The notes below the pieces were generated by a model, which was given only the letters and a program-made list of their open reading frames with translations, was not told the origin of the DNA and ran no database searches. Below are positions 26,693-35,184 of a stretch of DNA of 64,000 nt, in pieces. The stretch is from Anaerocolumna sp. AGMB13020 (GTDB taxonomy: Bacteria > Bacillota > Clostridia > Lachnospirales > Lachnospiraceae). A program made the position numbers and the translations under genes. The stretch spans positions 3,310,001 to 3,374,000 of the forward strand of contig NZ_CP136910.1 of the NCBI RefSeq assembly GCF_033100115.1. Direction: 5' to 3'. Within the stretch, counting starts at the first letter, position 1. Every line of letters begins with the position of its first letter.

Positions 26693-27700
26693 ATGGCTTT
26701 TATCGAAGTAAAGGATATCACAAAAAATTACCAGGTTTATAAGAGGGAAAAAGGATTTGCAAATAATGTAAAGTCATTGTTTCATAGAGAATATACTATA
26801 AAGGAAGCAGTCAAACATATAAACTTTAACATCGAAGAAGGGGAATCCGTTGGATACATAGGCATGAACGGTGCAGGGAAATCCACTACCATTAAGATGC
26901 TGGCAGGTGTTCTGACACCCACTTCCGGATCGATTAATGTTGGCGGAATTATTCCTTACGAACAGCGGAAAGAAAATGCCAGGCAGATGGGAGCCGTATT
27001 CGGGCAGCGTTCAAGATTAAATTGGGATTTGCCAATGACAGATACGTTTGAGTTATATCGCCGTATGTACAACATTAATTATGAACGTTTTAAAGAGAAT
27101 GTTAATTTTTACACGGAGCTTTTGGATATGGGCGAGTTTATTAACCGTCCCGTAAGGCAGTTGAGTCTGGGAGAGAAGATGCGTGCTAATCTGGCTATCG
27201 CATTTCTTCATGATCCGCGGGTTGTCTATCTGGATGAACCCACCATCGGCTTAGATGTAGTCGCAAAAGCAAAAATCAGGGAGTTTATCCGTGAAATTAA
27301 CAGTAAAAACAGAATCACCATTATGCTGACAACTCATGATATGGCAGACATAGAAAAAATTTGTGACAGGCTTATCTTTATACATCATGGAGAAGTGTTT
27401 TATGACGGACAGGTCACTGCTTTTAAAGAGACTTATGGTGCTGCTTATAAAATCAGTGTTATCTGCCCGGAGCAATTACATAATGTACAAGAGGGGCTTT
27501 CACTCCTATCCTGTGAAGATAATAAATATACCTTTGAAGGCGATAAGCGAATACTCAGTATAGAGCATGCGCTGGCACTGCTTACGGGTCAAGGGAAATT
27601 AATATCGTCCCTTCAGGTGGAGGAGGCCTCTATAGAAAGTATCGTAATGAATATTGTTGGTTATGCAAAACAAAAAACGAACCGTGTTGAGGAGGGGTAA
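26693..27700 (+). CDS. ABC exporter ATPase
   Basis: 335 residues with Walker A GMNGAGKST (57-65), an LSLGE signature (157-161), Walker B VVYLDEP and the D-loop/H-loop LTTHD. The N-terminal extension VYKREKGFANNVKSLFHREY and the C-terminal ~90-residue domain match the COG4586 group that pairs with two ABC-2 permeases. It follows GGAGG, 9 bases after permease 2, and is 2 bases from the second carrier protein gene, so the exporter is firmly inside the biosynthetic operon. Confidence 0.93.
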   Translation: MAFIEVKDITKNYQVYKREKGFANNVKSLFHREYTIKEAVKHINFNIEEGESVGYIGMNGAGKSTTIKMLAGVLTPTSGSINVGGIIPYEQRKENARQMGAVFGQRSRLNWDLPMTDTFELYRRMYNINYERFKENVNFYTELLDMGEFINRPVRQLSLGEKMRANLAIAFLHDPRVVYLDEPTIGLDVVAKAKIREFIREINSKNRITIMLTTHDMADIEKICDRLIFIHHGEVFYDGQVTAFKETYGAAYKISVICPEQLHNVQEGLSLLSCEDNKYTFEGDKRILSIEHALALLTGQGKLISSLQVEEASIESIVMNIVGYAKQKTNRVEEG

Positions 27701-27702
27701 TA

Positions 27703-27972
27703 ATGGCATACAACATTAAGAGTGCAATGGAGATTTTATCGGAGATTTTAAAAAAAGAGGAACAGGAGGTGGAGCTGATCGATTCAAACAGCAATCTGGA
27801 AACCTATGGATTGGAGTCTATTGAGGCTATAAAATTGGTTGTTTCTCTGGAAGAAGCTTATGATTTTGAATTCAGGGACGAGGATCTGATTTTTGACAAG
27901 TTTAATACAATCAATAAATTACTGAATTTGTTAGACGGTTATTTGGGAAACCGGGAGGAGGAGCTTATCTGA
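27703..27972 (+). CDS. Acyl carrier protein 2
   Basis: An 89-residue discrete carrier protein. Ser39 in LETYGLESIEAIKLVVSLEEAY is the phosphopantetheine site (G-L-E-S-I, the polyketide-type D/E-S-L/I motif). It is only 1 base from the FkbH-like gene, whose relatives load a glyceryl unit onto exactly this kind of free ACP. It differs clearly from carrier protein 1, so the two probably carry different acyl groups. Confidence 0.87.
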   Translation: MAYNIKSAMEILSEILKKEEQEVELIDSNSNLETYGLESIEAIKLVVSLEEAYDFEFRDEDLIFDKFNTINKLLNLLDGYLGNREEELI

Positions 27973-27973
27973 T

Positions 27974-29560
27974 ATGGGAGAAAAGGATGTGACAGTGGTT
28001 AATAATTCGGAAGATTCCAGACAGGAATCTGTGATGTTAATTTCCAATATTACCTTGGAACCATATTTTTCATCTCAGTTGGAGGAAATTTTTTTAATTC
28101 ATAAGATTCAGGTACATTTATCGGTACAGACATATGAGGATTTTTTAATTGAAGAGAAAAAGGAAGAACTTGATAAATCAGACACCGTTATCCTTTGGCT
28201 GGATTTTAATACTCTTTTCCCTGATATATACAACGATTTTTTAACCAATCAAAAGGAGGTGGAGGAAACCTTTACCGGATTACTGGCTGTATTTTGCGAT
28301 TTTATCAGCGGGCTTTGTAATGCGTGCAGTACCAGACTTCTTATGTTTGGCTTTGAGGATTATTCCATTCATTTTAATTCTATATGGGGTTATGCCTACT
28401 CCAAATATAATCTGGCAGACAGGATGAACCGGGCACTTTCTGAAGGATTTTCTGGAAGGATTACCGTTATTGATCTGAAGCAGCTTATGGCGGTAAATGG
28501 TATCGGGGATTCGTTGGATAATAAGCTGAAATACCGCTGGGGAAATCCCTACAGCCGGCTACTTATTCATGAGGCGGTACAGGAAATTTACAAGCAGTAT
28601 TTAATTGCTCATGGTATATCTAAGAAATGTATCGTTTTGGATTGTGATAATGTGCTTTGGGGTGGAATACTATCCGAAGATGGAATGGAGAACCTGCAGC
28701 TGGGGGAATTGGGTGTTGGGAGACGTTTTCAGGATTTCCAGCGTTTTCTGTTACAATTATACTCCTGCGGCGTGATTTTGGCTGTCAGCAGTAAAAATGA
28801 TTTGGAAGACGTACTTAAAATGTTTCGGGAACATAGCGGAATGATATTAAAAGAAAAACATATCTCCTGCTTTCAGGTTAATTGGGAGAATAAATGTGAC
28901 AGCCTGAGTAAAATCTCAGATTCGCTTAACATCGGACTGGAAAGTATGGTGTTTATTGATGATTCCATCTTTGAAATCGAAGCGGTTAACAAAATGCTTC
29001 CGATGATTTCAACCATACTATTTGAAAAAAATACGATTTATAAAGAATTAAACAGTTTTAATATACCACCCAATGTGGACCTTAAGTCTGTTCAAATCCG
29101 CAATGAAACCTACCGCAGTGATATTTTAAGACAGCAATTAAGAGCAGAGTATAAAAGTTACGAAGAATATCTGGACAATCTTCAGATGAGGGTTACCATA
29201 AGCCAAGCGGATGCATTATCTATAAGCCGTATATCCGAATTGTCTCAAAGAACGAATAAATGTACGAACGGGAAACGGTATACTGCCAATGAATTAAAGG
29301 TATTTATGGATCAAGGGCTGCAGTTATCGGCTGTTTATGCAACAGATAAATTCAGTGAGTTAGGATTGGTAGGAGCCATTGGAGTACAGGATAATAACTT
29401 GGCATTGTTTTGCTTATCCTGCCGGGCATTAGGCAGAAATATAGAAGAACAGATGATTTCCTTTATCCGGGATAATTACATCATCAGCGAGGTGGATTTT
29501 ATTCCAACCTCAAAAAACATGGAACTGAAAAAAAAGCTTTCGGAACTGGTTTGTTATTAA
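27974..29560 (+). CDS. FkbH-like HAD-family enzyme (predicted glyceryl-ACP formation)
   Basis: 528 residues. Residues 1-210 are an N-terminal domain found in longer FkbH relatives; residues ~218-350 are a HAD domain with catalytic Asp223-x-Asp225 (VLDCDNVLWGG), VSSKND and FIDDS; residues ~370-528 are an acetyltransferase-like domain ending in a GRNIEEQM helix. In FkbH and its relatives the HAD domain takes 1,3-bisphosphoglycerate and places a D-3-phosphoglyceryl/glyceryl group on an ACP. Sitting next to ACP 2, the same chemistry is predicted. Short acyl-phosphate hydrolysis or transfer of another C3 unit is the alternative. Confidence 0.85.
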   Translation: MGEKDVTVVNNSEDSRQESVMLISNITLEPYFSSQLEEIFLIHKIQVHLSVQTYEDFLIEEKKEELDKSDTVILWLDFNTLFPDIYNDFLTNQKEVEETFTGLLAVFCDFISGLCNACSTRLLMFGFEDYSIHFNSIWGYAYSKYNLADRMNRALSEGFSGRITVIDLKQLMAVNGIGDSLDNKLKYRWGNPYSRLLIHEAVQEIYKQYLIAHGISKKCIVLDCDNVLWGGILSEDGMENLQLGELGVGRRFQDFQRFLLQLYSCGVILAVSSKNDLEDVLKMFREHSGMILKEKHISCFQVNWENKCDSLSKISDSLNIGLESMVFIDDSIFEIEAVNKMLPMISTILFEKNTIYKELNSFNIPPNVDLKSVQIRNETYRSDILRQQLRAEYKSYEEYLDNLQMRVTISQADALSISRISELSQRTNKCTNGKRYTANELKVFMDQGLQLSAVYATDKFSELGLVGAIGVQDNNLALFCLSCRALGRNIEEQMISFIRDNYIISEVDFIPTSKNMELKKKLSELVCY

Positions 29561-29592
29561 TCGGTTTGGCCGGAAAAAAGGAGAAGTGAGAA

Positions 29593-30603
29593 ATGGACCG
29601 AAAATTAGACTTTGTGTATCCGGCAATTATTGATGCCTTTAGTGGAGTAGCGGGAAATATATCCGTACAGCTGAATTATAAAGGGTATACCCCTTTGGTA
29701 ATCGCAAATCATTTTTTGATTACCTATTATCATGACTCTAAATGTTCCGGCTTCAACTGGCGGCACTATAATGATGATTACGGACATTTTACGGATATGC
29801 ACGAGTTGGTGCAGAAGAAAGGAATCGTTAAGGCACTGGTTGAGGTTTTAAATCTTGGTTTTTATGTACATATTGTATTAGATCATTATTATATACGGGC
29901 AGCCCAGAGATACCAAAAATTCCATTTTTTCCATGACTGTGCCACCGTGCTGGGATATAACACAGAGAAGGAGATATTTTATACCGCTGACAATTTTGTT
30001 TCAGGAAAATTTCAGGTGTTGGAGATACCTTACCGGGATATTGAAATGGCAAGGGAAGGTAATGAAGAAAAAATTGTAGAGAAATTTTATTTCAACAATG
30101 ACATCTATTACAAATTAACGCCTAACAAGTTAAAAAGTCTGGTTAGAGGATATCTGGATGGGCAGTATTACGAATACGATGCAGAGCAGGACAAGATCTT
30201 AGCGGCTGAGCAAAATCACAATGAACTATATGGAATCTTAATATATGAGGTTTTGTTAAAACAGGCGCTGAAAATGGAAGAAGAGAATTATTTCTTTGAT
30301 GTAAGAAGCTATCATGTCATGTTTAATCATATGAACATCGGCGTTTTGTTAATCCAATGGCTCCAAGACACCTATTCAGAACTGGCAGAGACTATAAAAG
30401 AGAAGGATTATTTACAGCGTTATACGGAATTAGCCTATAAAATGAATCAAGCCAGAAATTTATTCTTAAAATTGGAAGTAAAATATACAAAGTCAGGTCG
30501 GGACAGGCTGTTGGAACTGGTTAAGTCCACAAAGGAGGAAGAAGCGGAATTATTGGAGGAACTGTACCAGGATTTAGATGTCTGTATAAATCCTATGTCA
30601 TAA
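29593..30603 (+). CDS. BtrH_N-like protein 1 (cysteine-protease-like acyltransferase relative)
   Basis: 336 residues. It shares with the next gene and with 33528-34544 the blocks G-[FY]-Y-V-x5-D-x-Y-Y, then K-x-H-x-x-H/Q followed by GY, a 'F-x-x-N/D-x-F' strand, and near residue 240 D-x-R-x-[FY]-H-V-x-x-x-H. This is the layout of the butirosin-H N-terminal family and related NRPS-associated proteins of Firmicutes. In butirosin, BtrH moves a gamma-glutamyl-aminoacyl chain from ACP BtrI to an amine. An obvious N-terminal catalytic Cys is not visible, so transfer activity is uncertain and a binding role is possible. Confidence 0.5.
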   Translation: MDRKLDFVYPAIIDAFSGVAGNISVQLNYKGYTPLVIANHFLITYYHDSKCSGFNWRHYNDDYGHFTDMHELVQKKGIVKALVEVLNLGFYVHIVLDHYYIRAAQRYQKFHFFHDCATVLGYNTEKEIFYTADNFVSGKFQVLEIPYRDIEMAREGNEEKIVEKFYFNNDIYYKLTPNKLKSLVRGYLDGQYYEYDAEQDKILAAEQNHNELYGILIYEVLLKQALKMEEENYFFDVRSYHVMFNHMNIGVLLIQWLQDTYSELAETIKEKDYLQRYTELAYKMNQARNLFLKLEVKYTKSGRDRLLELVKSTKEEEAELLEELYQDLDVCINPMS

Positions 30604-30684
30604 GTATCAAGATGAACATCGTAAAACAGATAGTATTAAATGGATATCATAAAACGGACATCATTTGAAAGAAAGGATACCAAT

Positions 30685-31701
30685 ATGCTGGAACAAAATA
30701 GTAAAGAGCAATTTTGCCTGCCGGTTGCGAATCCCATAATCACCTCATATATGAGTTATGCACCCGCTTTATCCATATTGTCCTATTACAGTACATGTGA
30801 TAATTGGATTTATAATAACTTTATTAATATGTATGGTGAATATTCAAAAACAGGTCTTAATACCCTAAGATTCCAGCCTCAATTTACAGTCGCACCTAAA
30901 AATCCTTTTTTAGGCCTTTATATCGCTCCTAAGGATATTATGCTGCATAATTATAATAGTGTCATAGATTATATAATCTGTGCAATAACCAAAGGGTATT
31001 ATATCTGCACGGATTACGATAAATATTACGTGGAATTTACTGATTATTACAAGAAAGAAAATAGGAAGCACCAAATCTTTATCTTTGGCTATGACAAAAT
31101 AAATTCTCTCTTTTATACAGCAGAATTCTTTAATAACAGACATTACTCTTTTCAGAAAGTCCCCTTTACGCAAATAGAAAATTCGGTTATGCAGTATGAC
31201 AGTGCAGAACCCATAGGTATTTGGATATCCATGTTTGAATTTTATAATGCATCCTATGATTTTGATTATCCATTATTTTTAGTATCAATGAAAGATTATT
31301 TGAATTCGGAATCTTCAACAATAGATTGGGAAGATACCATGTTCTGTAAGAAAAATCAGGTGATTTGCGGTATAAAAAATTATGATTATATAATTAATTA
31401 CCTGAACAGGCTGAAGAATGGAGAAGAATTATATGAGGATATCAGAGCCTTCCATGTATTGTGTGATCATAAATCATTAATGGTGAAAAGGCTGGGTTTT
31501 CTAAAAAAGAATAAAATTGCCGATTTCGATGAATCTATACTGGAAGTATTTGCGAAGGTCGAACAAAGTTGCCTTGTTAACCGGTCACTGTTCTTGAAAT
31601 ATCAGATTTCCCATAAAGCTGATATACTGCCAAAGATGATAGAGAATATAAAAAATATCCAGGAGAATGAGAGAGCAGCCCTTATGAAACTGTTACAATA
31701 A
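30685..31701 (+). CDS. BtrH_N-like protein 2
   Basis: 338 residues starting at ATG 30685, chosen because GAAAGGA precedes it; a frame extends upstream to 30640 without a ribosome binding site. Shared blocks with the neighbouring paralogue are GYYICTDYDKYYVEF, NRKHQIFIFGYDK and AFHVLCDHKSLMVKRLGFL. Cys residues occur (for example in SYYSTCDNW), but none is placed as a clear nucleophile by eye. It is a paralogue of the preceding gene (82 bases away) and of the 33528 gene; three copies suggest that different acyl or amine partners are handled, or that hetero-oligomers form. Confidence 0.5.
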   Translation: MLEQNSKEQFCLPVANPIITSYMSYAPALSILSYYSTCDNWIYNNFINMYGEYSKTGLNTLRFQPQFTVAPKNPFLGLYIAPKDIMLHNYNSVIDYIICAITKGYYICTDYDKYYVEFTDYYKKENRKHQIFIFGYDKINSLFYTAEFFNNRHYSFQKVPFTQIENSVMQYDSAEPIGIWISMFEFYNASYDFDYPLFLVSMKDYLNSESSTIDWEDTMFCKKNQVICGIKNYDYIINYLNRLKNGEELYEDIRAFHVLCDHKSLMVKRLGFLKKNKIADFDESILEVFAKVEQSCLVNRSLFLKYQISHKADILPKMIENIKNIQENERAALMKLLQ

Positions 31702-31739
31702 TTTAAACAGGTACCAAAGTTTTGGAAAGGAAGTGTGAT

Positions 31740-33341
31740 ATGCAAAATACCATAATTTTTGTTATAAGCGGAACCTACACTTTGCTGGAGGATTCCTATG
31801 AAATATTAGGCATTTCTTATATTCAGTCATACCTAAAACAGAAAGGTTATGCCTGTAATATTTATATAGATAATAATAAACTAGAAAGTGAAAAGTTTTT
31901 AGAAGAATTATTTCATGATATAGAAGAAAAAAAACCGCTTATTGTAGGAATGTCGTTATATACTGAGAACCTAAAATCTATATTTATTCTGAGCAAAAAA
32001 TTAAAAGACAGGTTTCAGGATTTACATTTAACCATAGGTGGACCTTCAACCATTAACTGCGATCGGGAAATATTAGAAAGAAATACAGAAATAGATTCGG
32101 TCATAATCGGTGAAGGGGAGGAGACTATACTGGATATGGCAGAAAGACTGTCCCAAGGCAGAAGTCTTGAGAATTGTCTTGGAGTGACCTACCGGGTTGA
32201 AACCGGAGAAATCAGAAGGAATCCTTCGCGGCCGTTAATCGAAAATCTGGACGCCTATCCCTTTGCTGATCGGGAACTATATGAAAAGCGCCCAAGTAAA
32301 TCTATGAGAATGTATGGGCACCGGGGATGTATGGGAGCATGTACTTTTTGCCTCTCGGGTAACAAAAAGATACAGGAAGGACCATGCCTCAGGTTTAGAA
32401 GCGGTAAAAACATAGTAGATGAATTAGAATTACTAAATAACAAATATGGAGTCAGGAATTTTGAATTTTTTGAAGATACCTTTATTGAAAGTACCCCTGA
32501 AGGAATAAAAAAAGTCGAAGAATTTATATATGAGTTAAAAAAACGAAAATTGGATATATGGTTTAACATATTTGCCAGAGCCGAGCAAATATCCAAAGAT
32601 GAAAGATACCGCCAATATCTGGAGGAATTACAGGAGGTGGGGTTAGATGCTGTATATGTAGGTTTTGAGGCAGGTAATGATACTGATTTAAGGCTGTACA
32701 GAAAACGGGCAACGGTGCAGGATAATCAAAACAGCATTGATTACCTGAAAGGGCAAAAGATGGCATTGAGGTTTGGCTGGATAATGTTTAATCCCTACAG
32801 TACGTTTGAAACATTGTATGCTAACACAGACTTTCTGAATAAGAATGCTCAGAGTTATTGTATGGATAGATTAACTACGAAACTTGAAGTGTATCCCGGC
32901 TGTCGGTTTAGAGAAATGCTTTATGCAGATGGTTTATCCAGTTACAGCACTGATTTTTTTGATGATGCCATGAACTACAGGTATAAAGACCCGAAGATAA
33001 ATGAGCTGGCAGAAATAATCAATGAGCTGGTACCTTCTGAACGGGAAAGGAAAATGTGGGTCAAGTTAATCATGATAGAAGCCCGTGTAAAGAGGAAAGA
33101 AAATAATGAAAAGATACATAATCTGCTCAAAGAGATAGATGAATTTAAAACTGTCAGGAATCATGAAAATTCTACTATATTTAAAAATGTTCTTGATATG
33201 TGTAATGCAGAAGAGTCGAAAATTAAAGTCATTGATTTCTGTAAAGAACAAAAGCTACAAGAGATGCCAATAAAACTAGAGCAGCTGTATAACCGGTTGA
33301 TGCGCGCTTATTACCAGTTATATGATAAACATATAGTTTAA
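31740..33341 (+). CDS. B12-binding-domain radical-SAM enzyme
   Basis: 533 residues. Residues 1-140 are a B12-binding-like Rossmann domain (IGGPS, IIGEGEET), although the DxHxxG histidine motif of base-off cobalamin binding is not seen. Residues ~190-400 are a radical-SAM barrel with Cys197-x3-Cys201-x2-Cys204 (RGCMGACTFC). The family includes methylases, rearrangement enzymes and thioether or C-C bond formers; the substrate cannot be named. The start at 31740 has GGAAAGGAAG upstream; the longer frame starting at TTG 31722 overlaps it. This is the last gene before a terminator-like hairpin and is the probable end of the main transcript. Confidence 0.85.
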   Translation: MQNTIIFVISGTYTLLEDSYEILGISYIQSYLKQKGYACNIYIDNNKLESEKFLEELFHDIEEKKPLIVGMSLYTENLKSIFILSKKLKDRFQDLHLTIGGPSTINCDREILERNTEIDSVIIGEGEETILDMAERLSQGRSLENCLGVTYRVETGEIRRNPSRPLIENLDAYPFADRELYEKRPSKSMRMYGHRGCMGACTFCLSGNKKIQEGPCLRFRSGKNIVDELELLNNKYGVRNFEFFEDTFIESTPEGIKKVEEFIYELKKRKLDIWFNIFARAEQISKDERYRQYLEELQEVGLDAVYVGFEAGNDTDLRLYRKRATVQDNQNSIDYLKGQKMALRFGWIMFNPYSTFETLYANTDFLNKNAQSYCMDRLTTKLEVYPGCRFREMLYADGLSSYSTDFFDDAMNYRYKDPKINELAEIINELVPSERERKMWVKLIMIEARVKRKENNEKIHNLLKEIDEFKTVRNHENSTIFKNVLDMCNAEESKIKVIDFCKEQKLQEMPIKLEQLYNRLMRAYYQLYDKHIV

Positions 33342-33355
33342 GGGCATGCCTCAAA

Positions 33356-33408
33356 ACTTACTTCCGGATTCTATTGCCAGGATTCCGGAATGTAAGTATT
33401 TTTCTTCA
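33356..33408 (+). terminator. Terminator-like hairpin after the B12 radical-SAM gene
   Basis: ACTTAC-TTCCGGA pairs with TCCGGAA-TGTAAGT (one base bulged) and is followed by ATTTTTC. It lies 15 bases after the stop and overlaps an IS66-like coding remnant on the other strand, so it may be a remnant that acts as a terminator. Confidence 0.5.
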
Positions 33409-33502
33409 TTTTGTTCTGCAAAACTCCTAATTCAGCATCTGACATGTCCTTGCTGGGACGCTTCTTCAGCATAAACTTCAGATATTCTTTAAATAATTTG
33501 CA
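33371..33502 (-). pseudogene. Possible IS66-type transposase C-terminal remnant
   Basis: A minus-strand open stretch, without a start, encodes FKEYLKFMLKKRPSKDMSDA followed by ELGVLQNKMKKNTYIPESWQ and a stop. The pattern Y-L-x-x-x-L-x-x-x-P-x-x-x-M/D-S-D-x-E-L resembles the end of IS66 transposases. The fragment is short and the match is from memory. If right, an insertion element once separated the cluster from the third BtrH-like gene. Confidence 0.3.
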
Positions 33503-33527
33503 TCATAAAATAAAAGGAAAGGAAAGT

Positions 33528-34544
33528 ATGATATTGGTCAATAAATATATCATACAGTATTTTATGCAAGAGAATAAATTACATTTAGAATTGCCACCCA
33601 TTATAGGATATTTACATCATGCATATCATTTATCCATTGCACAAGAGCATCCAGATTTCCAGGATTGGTTTAATTGTAATTATATTCAAATGAAGTACTA
33701 CTCAGCAAGAGGCTGGTTAAACTTTTATAGCTTGGATATATTATATAACTATTATCCTCTGCTCGATTTGGAAGTATTGAGTAATAGAACAATAAAGAGT
33801 TGTAAGATTGATATAATTGAATTTATTGTTAATTGTATAGACAATGGTTATTATGTATGGCTTTATCTTGATGAATACTATGATCCAGGTAAAAAAAACT
33901 ACAAAGAAGTACACCATAAACATGAGTATTTACTTTATGGGTATAATGATAAATCCGAGTTACATACAGTGGGTTTTAATAATCAATCTGTTTATGCTTT
34001 TTATGAAATCGGTTTTGACAATTTTTTAACAGCATACAATAGCATTGAAGAAAATTTTGAAATTAAGATGCTAAGACCTAATATAAAGAATTCTTATGAG
34101 TTTGACATATTTAACACGAAAGACATATTGGATGATTATATCAATTCGAGAGATACATCTATAAGAAATAGAATGTTTGGGACTACATCGTCCGACATAG
34201 TTTATGGTTTAGATATTTATAAACATATGAGAATAAATCTGGAAGATCCAAAGAATAGTAACTTGCGCTATGATATAAGGCCGTTACATATTATGTGGGA
34301 ACATAAAAAATGTATGACTTCAAGAATTAAGTTTTTGTACGAAAAAAATCATATAAATAATTATAAATTCTTATATAGTGAGTATGAAAAAATCGAAGAA
34401 AGAGTGCTTAGCCTAAGAAATTTGCAGCTTAAGTTTATAGTGACAGGTAAGGAAGACCTTATAAAAAAACTAACCAATAGTTTTGATGAAATAAGGAAAC
34501 AAGAAAAGAAAATACTTATTGAATTAATGGAGAGTATACATTAA
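33528..34544 (+). CDS. BtrH_N-like protein 3
   Basis: 338 residues starting at ATG 33528 after AAAGGAAAGGAAAG; the frame is open back to 33411, but that part runs through the IS-like remnant. The shared blocks are GYYVWLYLDEYYDPG, YKEVHHKHEYLLYGYND and DIRPLHIMWEHKKCMTSRI. The gene is noticeably more AT-rich than its two paralogues and lies behind a terminator-like hairpin and an insertion scar, so it may have been added later or be expressed separately. Function as for the paralogues: acyl transfer or substrate binding, not proven. Confidence 0.5.
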   Translation: MILVNKYIIQYFMQENKLHLELPPIIGYLHHAYHLSIAQEHPDFQDWFNCNYIQMKYYSARGWLNFYSLDILYNYYPLLDLEVLSNRTIKSCKIDIIEFIVNCIDNGYYVWLYLDEYYDPGKKNYKEVHHKHEYLLYGYNDKSELHTVGFNNQSVYAFYEIGFDNFLTAYNSIEENFEIKMLRPNIKNSYEFDIFNTKDILDDYINSRDTSIRNRMFGTTSSDIVYGLDIYKHMRINLEDPKNSNLRYDIRPLHIMWEHKKCMTSRIKFLYEKNHINNYKFLYSEYEKIEERVLSLRNLQLKFIVTGKEDLIKKLTNSFDEIRKQEKKILIELMESIH

Positions 34545-35184
34545 CAGAACGTAAGCGATGAATAACCGAACTTTTTAACGGGTATTTTAAGCAGGAAGCA
34601 TTTTCACGAAAAATGAATATTGACTTCTGGAATACAATGGTAGTGAGTGCTTGAACAAATCTTTAAGTGTAATCATTCTTATATGAAAGATGGAGTTTTC
34701 GTTCTCAGTTAATTGCAACCCACTACTGATATAGGTCAGGAAGAATAGAACCAATAACAGGCGGAGAATATAAGGCTATTGGTTTTATCTGTCATGTATT
34801 GCCGGAAGTATGAGAGAAAGAATCAAATGACTGAGATAACAAAGAATGGATTTGAATGATTATGCTATAAACTTTTACTGCAAATATGGACGCAGGCGAG
34901 CCGTCAAATGAAAGTTTGATGGCTAGGCTGGATTGTTTACGATTCCGCCAAGGACAACCACGCCAAGAGGGAATCTTTTTCCCATACTCAACACATTGTG
35001 AGGTTTCAGTCCTGTTACAAATTAAAACATGAACGATTGAAAATGAGTATTAACCTTGAGCGTAAGAGCGATTTTGCTTTTGTGCTTTTTTTCTTTGTGT
35101 TACAATTATATAGGCTGGTATGGTTGCAGCCGCAAAGAAAGAGGCATTTTTATAGTATTCAGGAATATTAACGAAAGGGATTAT
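34545..35184. other. Non-coding region with a stem-loop
   Basis: 640 bases without a convincing gene. A stem GCCGTCAAA / TTTGATGGC occurs near 34900-34924, and a run of T follows an imperfect hairpin near 35055-35095. No transposase or tRNA signature was recognised. The region separates the cluster from the accessory genes that follow. Confidence 0.4.
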
